Source: Porphyra umbilicalis (Eukaryota > Rhodophyta > Bangiophyceae > Bangiales > Bangiaceae). From it: a stretch of DNA of 64,000 nt. The position numbers and the translations under genes were made by a program. Positions within the stretch are counted from its first letter, which is position 1. Each line of letters begins with the position of its first letter. The notes under the pieces are model-generated. The model worked only from the letters and a program-made list of their open reading frames with translations, had not been told where the DNA came from and searched no databases. Below, in pieces: positions 11,560 to 24,600 of the stretch. The stretch covers positions 52,280 through 116,279 of the forward strand of contig KV919017.1 of the NCBI GenBank assembly GCA_002049455.2, in the 5' to 3' direction.

Positions 11560-13101
11560 AAATCGACTGGTGTGATGGACATTAGAGTCCGTCGGCTCCT
11601 GCTGGCTGCAGCCGAAAGCGACGCCACAGTAGAGTCGGGCCACATCCTCCCCCTTCGGCGGCGACGCCCCACGCCCCCCAGCCTTGTTCGAATGACCAGC
11701 TGGCCCCCTACGCTGCCCTGTGGCAGATGGCCGCCTCTCCGTCGCCGTTTCTGTACGACAGCACAAATTCGAGGATTCCTCAGTACGCCCGCAGCGCGAT
11801 ACGAGCGTACGCTGCGGGTATCATGGTGGGCCCAAGCTGCGCCGCCGAATGGAGTTCTTCCCCGGCTGTGCACAGCATGCTGCATGGACCATCCAGGGAG
11901 GCTATCCTGGTTCGGCGAACGTGGCGCCAAGGGTTCAATTTCAGGCTGTCTGGCTCGGCAACGAGGCGCCGGCAACGAGGGGAGGGCGACGAAGGCGTCG
12001 CCCTCATGGCATATGTTGAACCACGGTGTTTTACACCATTGGTGTGCGCCCGTGCTGAGCCCAGCAACCGAGCGCTCGAAGTCAGCCCTTTGACCGACAA
12101 TCACTTACGTTAAATTCATCGAAAAAATTCCGCCACACACTGTCACACGAAGGGACAACCCACTGCGACGTTTCTAAGCTGAGAGCTCGTCACACGAAGC
12201 GTCAAATGAACGAAGGAACTGTTAAGAAAGGGCCTCAGTCGGCTGCGACGGGAACAGGCGTGCAGGCGACGTGTCGGAACGGGATGCGCACATTGAAAAT
12301 ATTGGCTGTAATGTCATGATCCCGCGGTCCTCCCTTACTATTGGCTGTGGCGAATATCAAGGTCAATTCATAGCACAATCGAGACTAAGTGGTCCATTGT
12401 CTCGATTACGTACCACACTACTGGGGTGCGCAAAGGGTGTACTGAGGCGTACTGCGGCCTAGAATTTGTACCCAGAAAGTGAAATCAATGCTGGGGTGGC
12501 GCGGGCTCCACTGGCCTCTCACCAGCCCGTGGAAACGCAGGCTACAAGTGGGCGCCCTCAGTCCTGGTGTTGTCCCCGCCGACGGCGGTGGGATTCGGCG
12601 GGATTCTCCATCATGTAGCCTCGCCGGATCACTAATGTAGCCTCACCGGGTCGAGAGGAAACTTTCGTGCGTGAGACGATTCAATGCCTCGATGCAAGGC
12701 CTGGACAAGAGTGGTCACGGATCAACTCCGGCGGTTCATCGCTGGATTTCTGGAACGCTGCGCTGCGCTCTACGTGGCCCTCACTGAACCCCCAGTGATA
12801 CCCCAGGTCAGATCTCACCGTGACGACGACACCGGCTTGCCAGCCCGGTGCCAGTCGGACGCCTCCTCCGTCAATTCGATGCGCCCGGTGCCAGTCGGAC
12901 GCCTCCTCCGTCAAGTCGATGCGCCCCCCCCGCCCCCGCCTCCCCCCGCCCTGCCTCAGTGCCCTTGCCCATTTTTTTGCCCCCGCCCCGCCCCCGTCCC
13001 CCCCGCCCCGCCCCAGCTCATGCGGCAAAGCTGCTCAGCGCCCTTGCCTCTTTGTCGCGGTCCTGTCAATGCCCAAAAGCAACCGTCTTCACAGAAGCAC
13101 T
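11560..13101. other. Intergenic
   Basis: No supported gene. A short frame at 12271-12462 is not convincing. Contains the 40-bp duplication at 12844 and pyrimidine-rich sequence at 12920-13010. It lies 3' of the transposase gene. Confidence 0.4.
12844..12923. repeat. 40-bp tandem duplication
   Basis: Two adjacent copies beginning cccggtgccagtcggacg, at 12844 and 12884, nearly identical. Confidence 0.85.
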
Positions 13102-16100
13102 TTACACGCCCTCCGCCTCGTCCTCACTCTCCCCCTCGTCCTCCTGTGCCCACATACACTCTCTACTAACAAACGCATTCACAAAGAAGCGCGTCGCCCT
13201 CAGCTCCTCCTCCGTGCTCGGCACGTCAGTGGGCATCACCAACACACCGTGGCGCTCGCAGAGGTTCTCCCAGTCATACTCCACGGCTAACCATCCCACG
13301 ACGTCCTCTGCCTTGATCACGTCGAGGCACACCGCGCCACCCTCTGCGACGTCCCACTGCAGCCGCTCGCACCCGTACTTGGTCAGTACACACTCGGGCA
13401 TAGAGACGGCCTTGCCGGCTCGTTTCACGACCAGCCGCTGCCAGCCGCGTGCCCTGGTGTTCAGCACCACGACTGCCTGCCCGACCCGCAGTACACCGTC
13501 TTGTCCCCGGTACCTCAGCCAGTCATACGACGGCGTCCCGTGAAAGGACGGGGCGCACCGGACCGTGTACTGCACGCACCCGCGCCTGGGGGAGGAGGGG
13601 TCGCCGTAGTACAGGTTGTTACTGCTGCTGAAGGGCGTCGTCTCGTCACATTGCAGCGCCTCTTCCAGCACGTACAGGCCATGGCTCTGGTCGAGTTCTG
13701 CGCTGCGACGCAGCGCGGCCGCCAATCCGGCGATCCCGCGGCTCGCGGCCAGGTTTGCCAACGACCGCTTCTTGGAGTACCTCCGCCTCCTCTGCAGCCG
13801 CCTTCTTCGGCGGTTTGGTCGTGGTGCCGTCGAGTCGTATTGGTCCTCGTCGGTCCCCCCGCCGTCCCCCGCCCCCTCCCCGTCGTCCTCCTTATCAGTC
13901 TCGTCGTCTGCCAGTAGACGGGCAACAGCCTCGTTAATGATGAGCTGCTCCACAAACTGGCCCCTTTTGCGGTTGGTCAGCCTGTAGGCGGCCTTGACGT
14001 GCTTGTGCAGCGCCTCATTGTACGCGCTGTTGCCGTCGTGGCGGTTTCCTCGCAGGCGAAACTCGTCCAGCAGATGCACGGAGAAGCGGTGCAGCTTGGT
14101 TGTATGGCAGGGTCCAAGTAAGGGCTGGAACACGTCGACGACCCATGCGTGCGCCTTCTCGGCCAAGACGACTGCTTCGGAGTAAATAATCCCCCCCCTG
14201 TGCACTGCGCAGAAAAAAGAGAGTTGGTAACAGCCACCAGCTCACAGACAGCCCCCGTCAACGCCCGGTGCTCCTCCTCGTTACCTGGAGCCCCTGCCAC
14301 GCCGACAACACCAAACGGTAAAAAAGGCAGGGCACGTCGGTGTTCGCTGCCCGTCAGGGTGGCTTGGCGCGTTGCTTCAGTAACAAAATAGCTGTGGTAC
14401 CAAACTGGCAGTACAAAAAAAGTGACAGTACAGAGAGAGAGAAGGTACGTACTGACGAGTAAGAAACTGTATCAGTCACATTGGGAGCGCCACGCATGCA
14501 TCCTTCCCGCAGACACTCGCCCATCACGTCCAGGATACCACTCCGAGGTCGTCACGTACCCAGGGTGGATGTGTGGCACACGTAAGCGGCGCGACGCGTG
14601 CTTGAACCGCAGGTTCATGCCGCGCTCCGTGTTGGTGACCGTGTCCAACCGCGCCTGCTTGCCGTCGTTGGCGGCACTGCGGAGGTAGACGGGCACCTGG
14701 TTGGCAACTTTCCTATTGATGCCAGTATCCATGACCTGTGGCTCACAGTATACGCAGCGACACGATGCCAGCCAGCCATCAAGCCACGCACCCACCAGTT
14801 CCATACGATGTGGTAAGTTACTGAACGGTCGCAACGAGAAAAACTCCCACGGTGCTCTCTCTCTGGTGTAGCAAGCAGGCCAGCAAGCCAAAAATAAATA
14901 CGTACGTGGAGGCGGTCAAAGCCAGGCAAGCGATAGAGCATCCGGGGACCACTGCCGAGTCCAGCCCAGGCGGCCATCGCCGGAACCACGCTGTTCAAGC
15001 TGTGCTCCAGTTCCACCTCAGTCCGTCTCGCGGCCGCACCCCGAAAGTCACCCATGGTGGCATTGTCCAGTTGTGCCCCTACGGTCTCGTCCACATCCCT
15101 GCTAGGGGCCTTGCCACCTTCCGCGGAGCACGAGTCGGCCCGTCCAGCCATACAGCGAGTACATGAGAAGAGGCAGCCTGTAGCCTTAAGGCACATGACC
15201 GCCCTCTCCTCTGGTTGATCGCACACATACAGAAGAGGACGCGGTGACACGCGCATCTGTCCCCCGCCAGAAAGATCCAGCCACACACCCCGGTGACTGG
15301 CCAGCATAGACCGTCGGAACACGACGTGCAGGATGCGCTGCAGGAGCTCAGAGCGGACCTCGCTGCCCTTCCGCGTCTCCAGGAACTTGGCCTCCACCTG
15401 GGGTATGAACGCCAGCGTGACCCACCGCACCTGCTCAGTGTTGATATTGACAACCCGCATGCGCAGCGGGTACGCCGATACGGCGCCGCTGCTGCTGAGT
15501 ACGGTGGCGTCCGAGTAGAGATGCATCCCCAGTACGCGCGTGCCCCGCTGCATCGTGCCCTCAACGTGGGCGCGCTGCTCCCGGTACATCTCACCGTCCC
15601 AGGCCCCCCGGAGTAGAATCGATTGGGGGGTTCCGTCCGTACTTGCGGTGTCCATCCCGGACGACGGCGATGGCGGGTTCACCGCGGGGTTCTCTTCATC
15701 CTCTCCCCAGCACAGGTCCCCCAGCTCCACCGCCATAACCTCCTCCTGCACAACATCAATCGCGTCGCGAAAAAACACCGGGTACTGGCGACCGTCAATG
15801 TTCATGACGACCTTCTTCCAATCGAGGGGGGCGATGAGGGCACGCTTAAAGCGCCGCACTGCGGCCACGAACCGGTTGGCGCTCTTGAACGTGTCGGTGA
15901 ACGGCTTCTTACTTGCGCCAGTACCCGCCTCGAGCGTCTTGGTGTACCCGTAGAGCCGCCGCAGCTCTTTTTGGGACATGCCGCCGCCTGCACGAGAGGT
16001 GCAGGCAAACGTGAAGACAGGCCACAGGTCGTCCTGCAACCACGGAGAGCTCCTGTCCCCCGTGCCCTTGCCCTCATACGGCGAGAACGCCGTGGTGGCT

Positions 16101-16723
16101 CTCCTAGCGTCCCCAAAACGCTCATAAAAGTCAAACACATCCTTGCACAATTCTCTGTCTGGGTCACCACCCGTCGGACTCCCTCCTGGACCGGGTTCCC
16201 CCGCAGCCGCCCCACCGCCAGTCGCCCCCCCGCCACGCCTTGGCGCACTATCGGACCCCGACTCCTCGTCGTCCCCGACAGATCCATCCGGCTGGCTCGG
16301 TCCTCCGCGGCCCCGCCGAGAGCGTCTGTGCCTCCGTTGTTGATGGTTCTGCGCAACAGCACGGCGGGACCTCCTGGCGCTCTCCGACGGCGCCCCTCGC
16401 CGGGCGCGGCCCCTACGAGGCTGCGATGGCGGGGGGGCTGTCATCGTCCGGGCAAGCTCCAAAAAAACCTGTGACTCGAGCCCTAGCACGTGCTGAACAC
16501 CAGCATCTCTAGGGGCAGGGTTACTGCCAGCGACCTCCCCAGTACCAGGCACCTCCCCAGTACTGTCAATGGATTCATCGGACTCAATGCAAACAGTGCA
16601 GACGTGCCCGGCGGCAGGCTGCTCTGTAGGCTGCTGGGCTCCACGCATGCGACTCGCGTGCGAACGCTCGCCCAAAACCGAAGCGAGTGTACGACCGCAC
16701 CCGCGACGGCACGGAGTACCCAT
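13102..16723 (-). CDS. CACTA/Plavaka-like DNA transposase, interrupted
   Basis: The probable ATG at 16723 follows an open leader. Exon 1 runs to about 14905. It opens with a Cys-rich N-terminus, then an Arg-rich and acidic linker, then a long globular block. That block contains an LYSDATVLSSSG segment followed by a second block with paired cysteines (CLKATGCLFSCTRC), an order I associate with Plavaka/CACTA transposases. The 3' part (14375-13102) has a THKLHRF-like stretch (TTKLHRFSVHLLDEF) followed by YNEALHKHVKAAYRLTNRK, which matches the late module of that family in position and pattern. A middle exon lies at about 14890-14564. Donors at 14904 and about 14563 read GTACGT. An 8-G run near 14190 shifts the frame; one more G would make the last exon continuous from about 14375. 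Exact splice sites are approximate. No terminal inverted repeats were found. Confidence 0.6.
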
Positions 16724-17541
16724 CGCTACGCTACCACGCAAGCGAACGCAGGCCACAAGGGAGGAGCACCGTGAGCAGGGGAACGGAGGAGTGCAGGCTC
16801 CCGGCTGGAGGATCAATGCGGACGGTGGACGGGGGGCACGGTCACGGGGATCAGTCCATACCGACAGACGCGGAAGCGGGCACGAACGAATTCAATGTAC
16901 AATATTTGAAGTAACACCCCGAATTGAGGTAGCCCCCCCAGTCTTGTACGGAAACTCGTATCAGTCTGTGACCGGAGATACCACATCTCAAGATTTGTGG
17001 TCCTGAGCCGTCCGTTGCGGGCCTGGTTGGACCTTCATTTTTCGCACCGTGAGGGCTGTTGGCCGGTCAGTAGTCTTTCTCCGTACTTGCTTTGCATTGG
17101 GAATGGCTCCCAGCGATCCTGCACTGCCCGAGTGCTGACCAGCGACTGACAATCAGCTTCCAGTGGCGAGTACTGATTGGTGCTGCGACTGTGTTGGGCG
17201 TGCGGCGTCTCGCGGACGGGCCAAGTGGCCAAGTGGGTGTGGCGACGTTGGCGTGGCTAAGACGGCGGGCCAAGGTCGCCCTTCACACGAAGGCCTTCCC
17301 ACCACCGAGCCCCCCGCCCCGCCCCCCATCCCCCCCCCCCCCCTGCGCCCCCTCAACAACCATTCAGGTGAGGGCCTGGCGAGGTCCTGTCGACGGTACC
17401 GCGATTTTTTGAGGCCCCTCCCCACGACCCCATCGGCGCGCGACGGTCGACATCGTCGGTCGGTACCGCCTTGGTGGTGTGGCTGGCCTCTCCATCTCTG
17501 CCCTCTCCTCTTCCTCCCTCTGTCCCTGGCCGTGCGTTACG

Positions 17542-20500
17542 ATGCAGCGTGGTTCGTCTCTGGGCCGCTTGCTCGTTTCTATCGGCAAAGTAATCGAAGG
17601 GGAGGCCTTCGCTGCTGCTGCCGCCGCCGCCGCCGCCTCGCCTTCGGAGGGGCGTGCGGTGGGGACGCCCCACCCGCTGCGCAACGGCTCACAGGACGCT
17701 GCCGCAACCATCATCTCGGTTGCGGCTGAAGCGCTGGGCTTGGTGGCTCGCCCCCCTCCCCCCCCTCCCCCCCCCCTCCCCCGTCCGCTGCCCCGGATGC
17801 CCCCCTGGCTGCCCCATCGCCGCTTCCCGCCCTGCCGCTCACCGCTGCCACAACCAGGGGCGGTGACACCGCCACCGCCGCCAAGATCAACGTTCCGCCC
17901 AAAACGCCGTCAACGACGCCGCCGCCCGCCACCACCGTCGACGGGGGCGGCGAAACCGCCACCGCCACCAAGACCAACGTGCCGCCCAAGACGCCGGCAA
18001 CGACGCCGCCGCCCGCCACCACCGTCGACGGGGGCGGCGACACCGCCACCGCCACCAAGACCAACGTGCCGCCCAAGACGCCGGTAACGACGCCGCCGCC
18101 CGCCACCACCGTCGACGGGGGCGGCGAAACCGCCACCGCCACCAAGACCAACGTGCCGCCCAAGACGCCGGCAACGACGCCGCCGCCCGCCACCACCGTC
18201 GACGGGGGCGGTGACACCGCCACCGCCGTCGGCGGCGACGCCGCCGTCGAGACGAACGCGCATGCCAAGACGCCAGCCTCGAGCGTGTCGGCCTCGGACC
18301 CGGCCATGCCGACGCCAAAGAAGGCGTACTGCCCTTTTCTGTCTTGGACGTCCCATACTGCCTTTGGTCGCTTTCTACTGGCTTACTGTTTCTTACTGCC
18401 TTTGGTTGTTTCTTACTGCCCTTCGCGTCCAACTCGACAGACAATCCAAGCTCTCTTCCTTCTGGAAGAACCGAAAGTGGCCGGAGCCTGCTGGGGCGGC
18501 GTCGGACGATGACGCAGGGGACGATGCCAACGCGACCAAGAGCAAGTCTCGGAAGCGGCTGCGTGAGCGGGTGGTCGATGCGGCAGCGGCCAAGGCCGTG
18601 GAGGCCTTGGTGTGGAAGGTGGACGGCGTCGCCGTCGCGGTTGAGCCCCCGCCTTGGGGGGTCAGTCAAGACCCCCTCCTTGTGGCACACATCACTGCGC
18701 ACAACTCTTTCGTGACGGCAAATGCCTCGCAAAAGGTTGCCGTGGCCATGGGGGCGCTCACCCGATCCCTGGCGGGTACGACTTCCCCCCCGCCAAAGCG
18801 CCGGCGCCTGACCAAGTCGCCTCTTTTGGCAGCCACCCCTGTGACCCCCGCACCCGGAGCTCGTCGGGCGGTCGGTGCAGGCGATCGTACTGGGGCTCCT
18901 CGGGCGGACGCTACTGGCGCTACTGGCGTTGGTACTGGGGACGAGGATGGGTCTGGCCTTGACGGCGAGCCGTCTCCCATACTGGCCCAACTTCCAACTC
19001 CGGGAGACGGGGCACCACCGGGGGACGGGGACGGGGACGGGGAAGATGGGGATGCGGGGGGGGTGGTGGTCGTGGGGCCGGAGGTGGAGCTGGCGGAGGC
19101 GGCGGCGGTAGCGCGGGCCGCGCTCAAGAAGCCCCGCATCCAGGCGCTCCGGGTGGCTCTCACCCGCCGCATGCACCGCGGCATCATGTTTCCGGCTACC
19201 AATGACGACGTATTCCATTCGAAGGCCACCCTCGGCGCCTTCCTGACTACTGTGGTCAAGGAGGTCGCTGGGGTGAACGCGGCGGACGCGGAGCGGCTGC
19301 TAGGGAAGGTGAACTGGGACGTGCCGCGCGTTACTGGGGACAAGTCCCCTACCAAGAAGCTTCTCCGGTCTTGGCTCGGCAAGACGAGAAACAACATTCA
19401 CTTCAACCTTAAGACGGTCATCTTCCGAGCGTGGGCCGTCGGTAGTGGCTACTCAGAGATGGGGACGCCGCCCCCGCCCAACAGCATCAAGAACTATCTT
19501 ACCGGGCGCGGATACCTGCGCGGGGAAGCGGGGCGGCGCGGGGTCGTGGCGGCCGTCCTGGCCGCGATGGGACACTGCAACGTGCACCCGGACGAGAAGA
19601 CCTTCCCCGACGGCAAGACGGGCGACACCCTTATCTCTACCTGGCTGTCCACCTTGGCGTTTGTTCTCAGCAAAGTACGTTACTGGGACTGTGTTTGTTG
19701 TACTGTGGCTCGTGATCGTGTTTGCATACTCCGAGACGGGGACGGTGATTCAGTACGAGAGAGCAGGGGGACTGTGGGTGTGCCTGCCAAGGAGTGCCTA
19801 CTGACCAGTACTGCCTTGGTGTCACTTGTGTCGTTGTCCTGGTTCGTGTTGTGTTGTGTTGGTGGCCGCTGTCTTGGCGTCGCTGTCTTGGTGCGGAATG
19901 TGTGTACTGGCTGGCTGGTCTTTGCTGCTGTTTCTCCTTCCCCAGATTCGGGTATCACTCGAGGTCGACTACCTGGAGGCCATTGGTAAGGGCAAGGATT
20001 GTATTGCGCTACACGGCGGCAGGGCCAAGTCTGGGCGCAACGTGTGGGCCAAGGAGCTGCGGTACCTGAACGTCTGCGTCGACGAGGCCGGAGACTACTG
20101 GGCAAGGCTGTTCCAAACGAACCAAGACGAGGACAACCGCGCGACAATCCCGCAGCCCCCGCCGTACCCCACCAACGACGTCGCCCAGCTGGCCGGCGTC
20201 TTCGTGGACGACGCCAGGCTCCCCGAGGACAAGGACGTGACGGACGAGGAAATTAAGACCCTGCGGGAGATGGTCGACTCTTGGATCGTTAAGCGCAAGG
20301 AGGAGGCGGCGGCAGTGGTCGACCTGGATGCTGATGATGATGGAGAAGAGGGACTGGGGGGAGGAGACGGGGGCGGCGGAGGCGGAGCCGGGGGAGGTGG
20401 CGATGGGGGTGGGGATGGGGATGGGGGGGGCGGAGGCGAGGGAGGCGGGGGAGGCGGGGATGGGAACGGCGGGGGTGGGGGTGGGGGTGGCGACGCGGCG

Positions 20501-20881
20501 GACGGCCATCGCAAGCGCGGCAGCGGTACTGGCACCGGCGGCGACGCGGCGGCTGGCGGCGGCACGGCGGCACAACCCTGCCGTGTCCAGCACCCCGGCG
20601 GTGGTGCAGCAGGCGGCGGGGGGGGGGGTGGGGGGGAGGCTGCAGCGAGCGGCGACGCTGCCGGCGGCAGCGACGCATTGTCGTTGAAGACGGGGCGCCT
20701 GCCGTCGTGTCAGCGTCACCCGTTTGACCGCTCGGACGAGGAGGACGACGTCGTCCGGCGGCCACGCAAGCGGTTGTGGTCCCGGCGGCGCATTTCGGGG
20801 GCTCGGGGGGTGAACAACAGCATGGGTTCAGACTCTGAGTTTGCGCCCGATGACGTCGCGACGCCGAGCAACTCGTCTTAG
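17542..20881 (+). CDS. Three-exon protein of unknown function with 29-residue repeats and Gly/Asp-rich tail
   Basis: The ATG at 17542 has A at -3. After about 70 residues the frame changes once within the C-rich tract at 17750-17785, by a small indel or an unseen intron. It then runs through four 29-residue Pro/Thr/Gly repeats to 18325. The intron at 18326-18440 (GTACTG...ACAG, phase 2) and the intron at 19675-19945 (GTACGT...CCCAG, phase 0) both restore an open frame exactly, which strongly supports coding. Exon 2 encodes a basic, globular-looking region (about 19110-19674). Exon 3 continues it, then has an acidic segment, a long Gly/Asp low-complexity tail and a basic patch (RRPRKRLWSRRR) that could be nuclear targeting. 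No family is recognised. It lies divergent to the transposase and may be a second gene of the element or a host gene. Confidence 0.55.
17889..18236. repeat. 87-bp tandem repeat, four copies, in frame
   Basis: Unit starts at 17889, 17976, 18063 and 18150 give an exact 87-bp period. It encodes a 29-residue unit of the type PPKTPATTPPPATTVDGGG with alternating Asp/Glu. The array lies in exon 1 of the gene starting at 17542. Confidence 0.9.
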
Positions 20882-20959
20882 TCGTATGCTTGTGTCTTGT
20901 GTGTACTTGGTTTGGTTTGGTCTGCTCATTTTCTCTCTTCTCTGTTTTGCTTGGTGGTG

Positions 20960-21112
20960 GGCGGGTGGGGGGGGGGAGCGGGGGGCGCGGGAGGAGGAGC
21001 GCACTGGACTAGGAGCGCACTGTCCCGGTGGGGGGGAGCGGGGCGGGCACGGGGGGTGTGGGGAAGGAGCGTACTGCCCCCCTCCCCCCCCCCCCCCCCC
21101 CCCCCCCCCCAG
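20960..21112. repeat. G-rich and poly-C low-complexity tract
   Basis: G-rich sequence is followed by a long C run at about 21069-21110, just 3' of the three-exon gene. It is likely prone to length error. Confidence 0.8.
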
Positions 21113-21605
21113 GAGGCGCTGGAGCACCCTGTAAAATGCATCTTTCCGCCTGTAACGTATGCCGCCAGCTTGGAACTACGTGGCGCCGCAGAGGCCCCAT
21201 ACGACAGCTCTCGACAGTGTGATGCGTATAACGGTCGGTATGCACAACGTAGCGACCTGCTGATGGAATACGAATCCAGCCCAGGCACGCTCGCAATCGT
21301 GGCACCAAGGGGGGCCACGTGACTTGTCTCACCAGGTGCGGTGATGCCCCCAATTGGAGCTGTGAGGGGGGGGGGGGCGGCTCCCGGACATGTCGTTGAA
21401 CAGTGTCAGAACCGTGCTGGCCGCGTACTGTTGCTCTAAAATGCGAATATGCCATCTATACTGATAGTGTAGACACTGAGGAAAAGCGGGGTCGAATATG
21501 GCCCAGTACAGCCATTTCAGACGTACTGGCACCAATCTGAAAACCGCCCGGGTAAGTCCCCAAGTAGCGTGGTACGGAATCGCGACGATGATAGTTTGGG
21601 CAAAC

Positions 21606-24600
21606 TACGCCGCCGGCGGCGTGGCCAAAATTGGGAAAACCACCATATCATACTAGAAAACGGGTTCCCAGTGGCCATGTGCCGGCTACCAACGCACGGG
21701 CAGCCGACATCTCCCCCACGCCGCCAACAATCTGGACAACGCTGCCCCCCCGGCGTCGCACTCACGCACGCCACCGCCCCCAGCCCGGCACGCCGTTGTA
21801 CAAGAGGCGGCCGAGCGGCTCGGCCGACAGCCCCGCCCGGTACGCCGCCCGCGCCGGCGCCAGCAGTGCGTGCGCCACCGACGGGTGCAGCGCGTCCGTG
21901 TAGGTGCTGACGCGCACCCCGTCAACGACCACGTCCCCGTGCAGCGTGTGCGGATTGACCTTACCGACCGCCACCGCCGTGCCGACGGCCACCACAACCG
22001 ACACGCCCGTGCCCGTGCCCGGCGTGGCCAGCGCGTCACCAACGACCACGTCCCGCGCCGGCACCAACACGCCATTGGCGTAGACGAGGTGCCCCGGCGA
22101 CAGCAGCAAATCGCGCGTTGTCGACGCCGCCGCCGCCGCCCCGTCGCCGTGCGTCAGCCGCACGTACGCGTGGCGGCCGCCAGTCTGCCGGTGGGAGCAC
22201 CCAAAGACGTCGCTGTGGGCGCCCGCGCCGACGCGCACGGTCGAGCCAGCGGGGAGGGCGCCGAGCGCCGCCGTCGACCCGTCGGCGAGCTCGACCGTTG
22301 CCGCCGCGGGGAAGCACGAGGCGGACTCTTCGGGTGCCGGCAAGGCGCCCTCTTTCGTCCCGTATTGCGGGTTGAGGATCACGACACCGCCCCCAGTGGT
22401 GGTGTTTGGCGCCGGGACGGTGCCACCGGCGCTCACCTCCTCCCTCTCTGGCGCAGAGGCGTAGGCAATGTAGGTGCAGTCCAGCCCATTCGGGCCGAGC
22501 GCGTTGAGCACCCAGTCAAGGACGTCATGGTTGACAAAAATGCCGTTCAACTGCACGTCTTCCCCACACCGCCACACCACCTGGTCGAAGTCCAACATTC
22601 CATAGGCGCGCTCCGGGGGCTCCTGCCGATCCGACCAGAACACGCTCAGGGGGCCGTAAAATTGGCACGCGACGCCATCAAAGGAGAAGACGTCCGCTTC
22701 GACGGACGACTTGGCAATGTAGACGTCAGAATCATTAGAGTTGAGGTGGAGATTCATCATGTTCCTCCACCCCTTCAGGGGCGCGGTGACTTCCGCAACA
22801 AGAGGGCATATGGTAGGGGCGCCCTTCTTTAGGTGGTACCGGCCGACGAGGGCGGATTCGTGGTTGGCCATCGGCAGCGGGGGGCGAAAAATGTCATAAT
22901 CGGCGGCCACGGCGGTCGTTGTGATCACAACGGCAGATGCCGCCAGGGCGGCGAACGCCGACATCCGCGGGTGAGGGCGGCCCATCGTGGGCTCAGGAAG
23001 GGTAGAGTGCGCTTCAGGGGTGCCGACTGGATGGGGGGAGGGGTTGCTTGTCGAGAGGTGAAAAGTACAAGGTGGGGCGCTCGACCCACCACGCAGATGA
23101 TGGTCCTTGCGGTGGCGGCCTGCCCGATGACAACGCGGACGTGAAGGGGGACGTTGCTGCCGTGCCAGTCAGCGTACTGAGGGCGTCGGCTGGAACCTTT
23201 GGTCTCCCATTTTCAACCTCGGAAACCTTTGTGGGCCCCTCTGTGAGACGGGCTGTGAGAGACACTGGTGCCGCACGGCCTGGAACGCGGGTCCCGGGTC
23301 CAGGCGGTATCTTGGAGAAGAGGCCATGCGTGGGGGGCCCACGGCCAACCATCAAAGACTCTTTGCTATCGTGCCCCGGCAGGAGCGGCGACTGGCGCGG
23401 AGAGCTGACCTCAAGCCGCAGCCTGTCAGCCTGGGTGCTTTGGCCCTCACGCGGGGCGCACACCCAGCAGCGGTCGACACCGCTGTGACAGCGCCAGAAC
23501 CGCTGTGGGACCCAGACGTGCACCCATCGTGGATATTGAATTCGCATCTGTGGGCGCCACGTCGAATACTTACCGAGGGGTCGCTGGACGGCCGCCACTC
23601 ATTCATGGCTTGCCCGTCAGCAGCTTGGTACGTAGGGGATGACGAGCGTCGCCAACAAGACAGCGGGTACGTAGAGCCTTGTCGCGGTCTTGCACATGTC
23701 GCGCTGCGGTACAGCAGTGCACGCACCGGTGGGAAGTGGGAGCCGCGGAGCGTAAAGGGAGACACATCGTCTACTGCGGAGTGTTTCTCCATCGACATCC
23801 CATTGAGGCTTCGATGAGGCCATTGACCCATCGAAAAGCGTCTCGATGGGTGCTTTCCAGGTTCCCATCGAACCCATCGATTCGATGCGATTACAGCTGC
23901 AGAGCCCGCACCTCGACCCATCTGATTGGACGACCGCGATGACCTCACCTGTCGACCACAGAGTCTGTGCTTGTTCGATTTGCACTTCATTGGTACTTGG
24001 GGTTCAAGTCATCTCAGGAGACGATCGTTTCACCGTCGTATTTTGTGACCACGTCTTCTTCAGGAGGTCTGAGTCCGCGAGCAAATGACTTGGTCCCCAC
24101 AGGAAAGGAACATGGCCATGTCACCGCACGCTGAGCACCCCGAAGCACAGGCCAGAGGACTGAGAGTATGAAAAAAAACCATCGTGTGTGCAGTGAATAT
24201 GTCCAACGGCCGCTTCTCAGGGGAGTCTGTCATCCTGCCCCGCAAGCACAGGGCACCCGCTTCGTTCCACGCAACGGTGCCCAGACGTCGACGAAGTGAT
24301 GTCGACCTTCGCGGTTTCGAAGGAGGCGACGAGTTGAGATGTCACACAATACATGACAATCACTTCTTTTAATTAGTGGAAATGGATCCTCGATTCGATC
24401 GGTCGATGGCTCTACTTCCATTGCCGTGGTCCCATCGACTTTCCCATCGTTGTTCATCGAACACCAAGGCACACAGCCCTCAATAGAAGAAGCTCTGAAG
24501 AAGTCGATGTGTGTCACGCCTCTGCTGCGAGGCCGTCGACACACCGCCACGCACGCGCTGGGTGGGGTCAGCGGCAAGCCCCACTCAAATTGTGTCGTCA

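Noticed and set aside
22490..22745. A diversity-generating retroelement as cause of the clustered changes in the Hint paralogues
   Set aside because: Changes fall at A and T alike rather than at adenines only, and no reverse transcriptase or template repeat is present in the window.
21870..22832. 320-residue plus-strand ORF opposite the Hint gene (and its twin at 28863-29825)
   Set aside because: It is the antisense shadow of the Hint coding sequence. Composition and the lack of any domain argue against it, and the minus-strand frame carries clear motifs.
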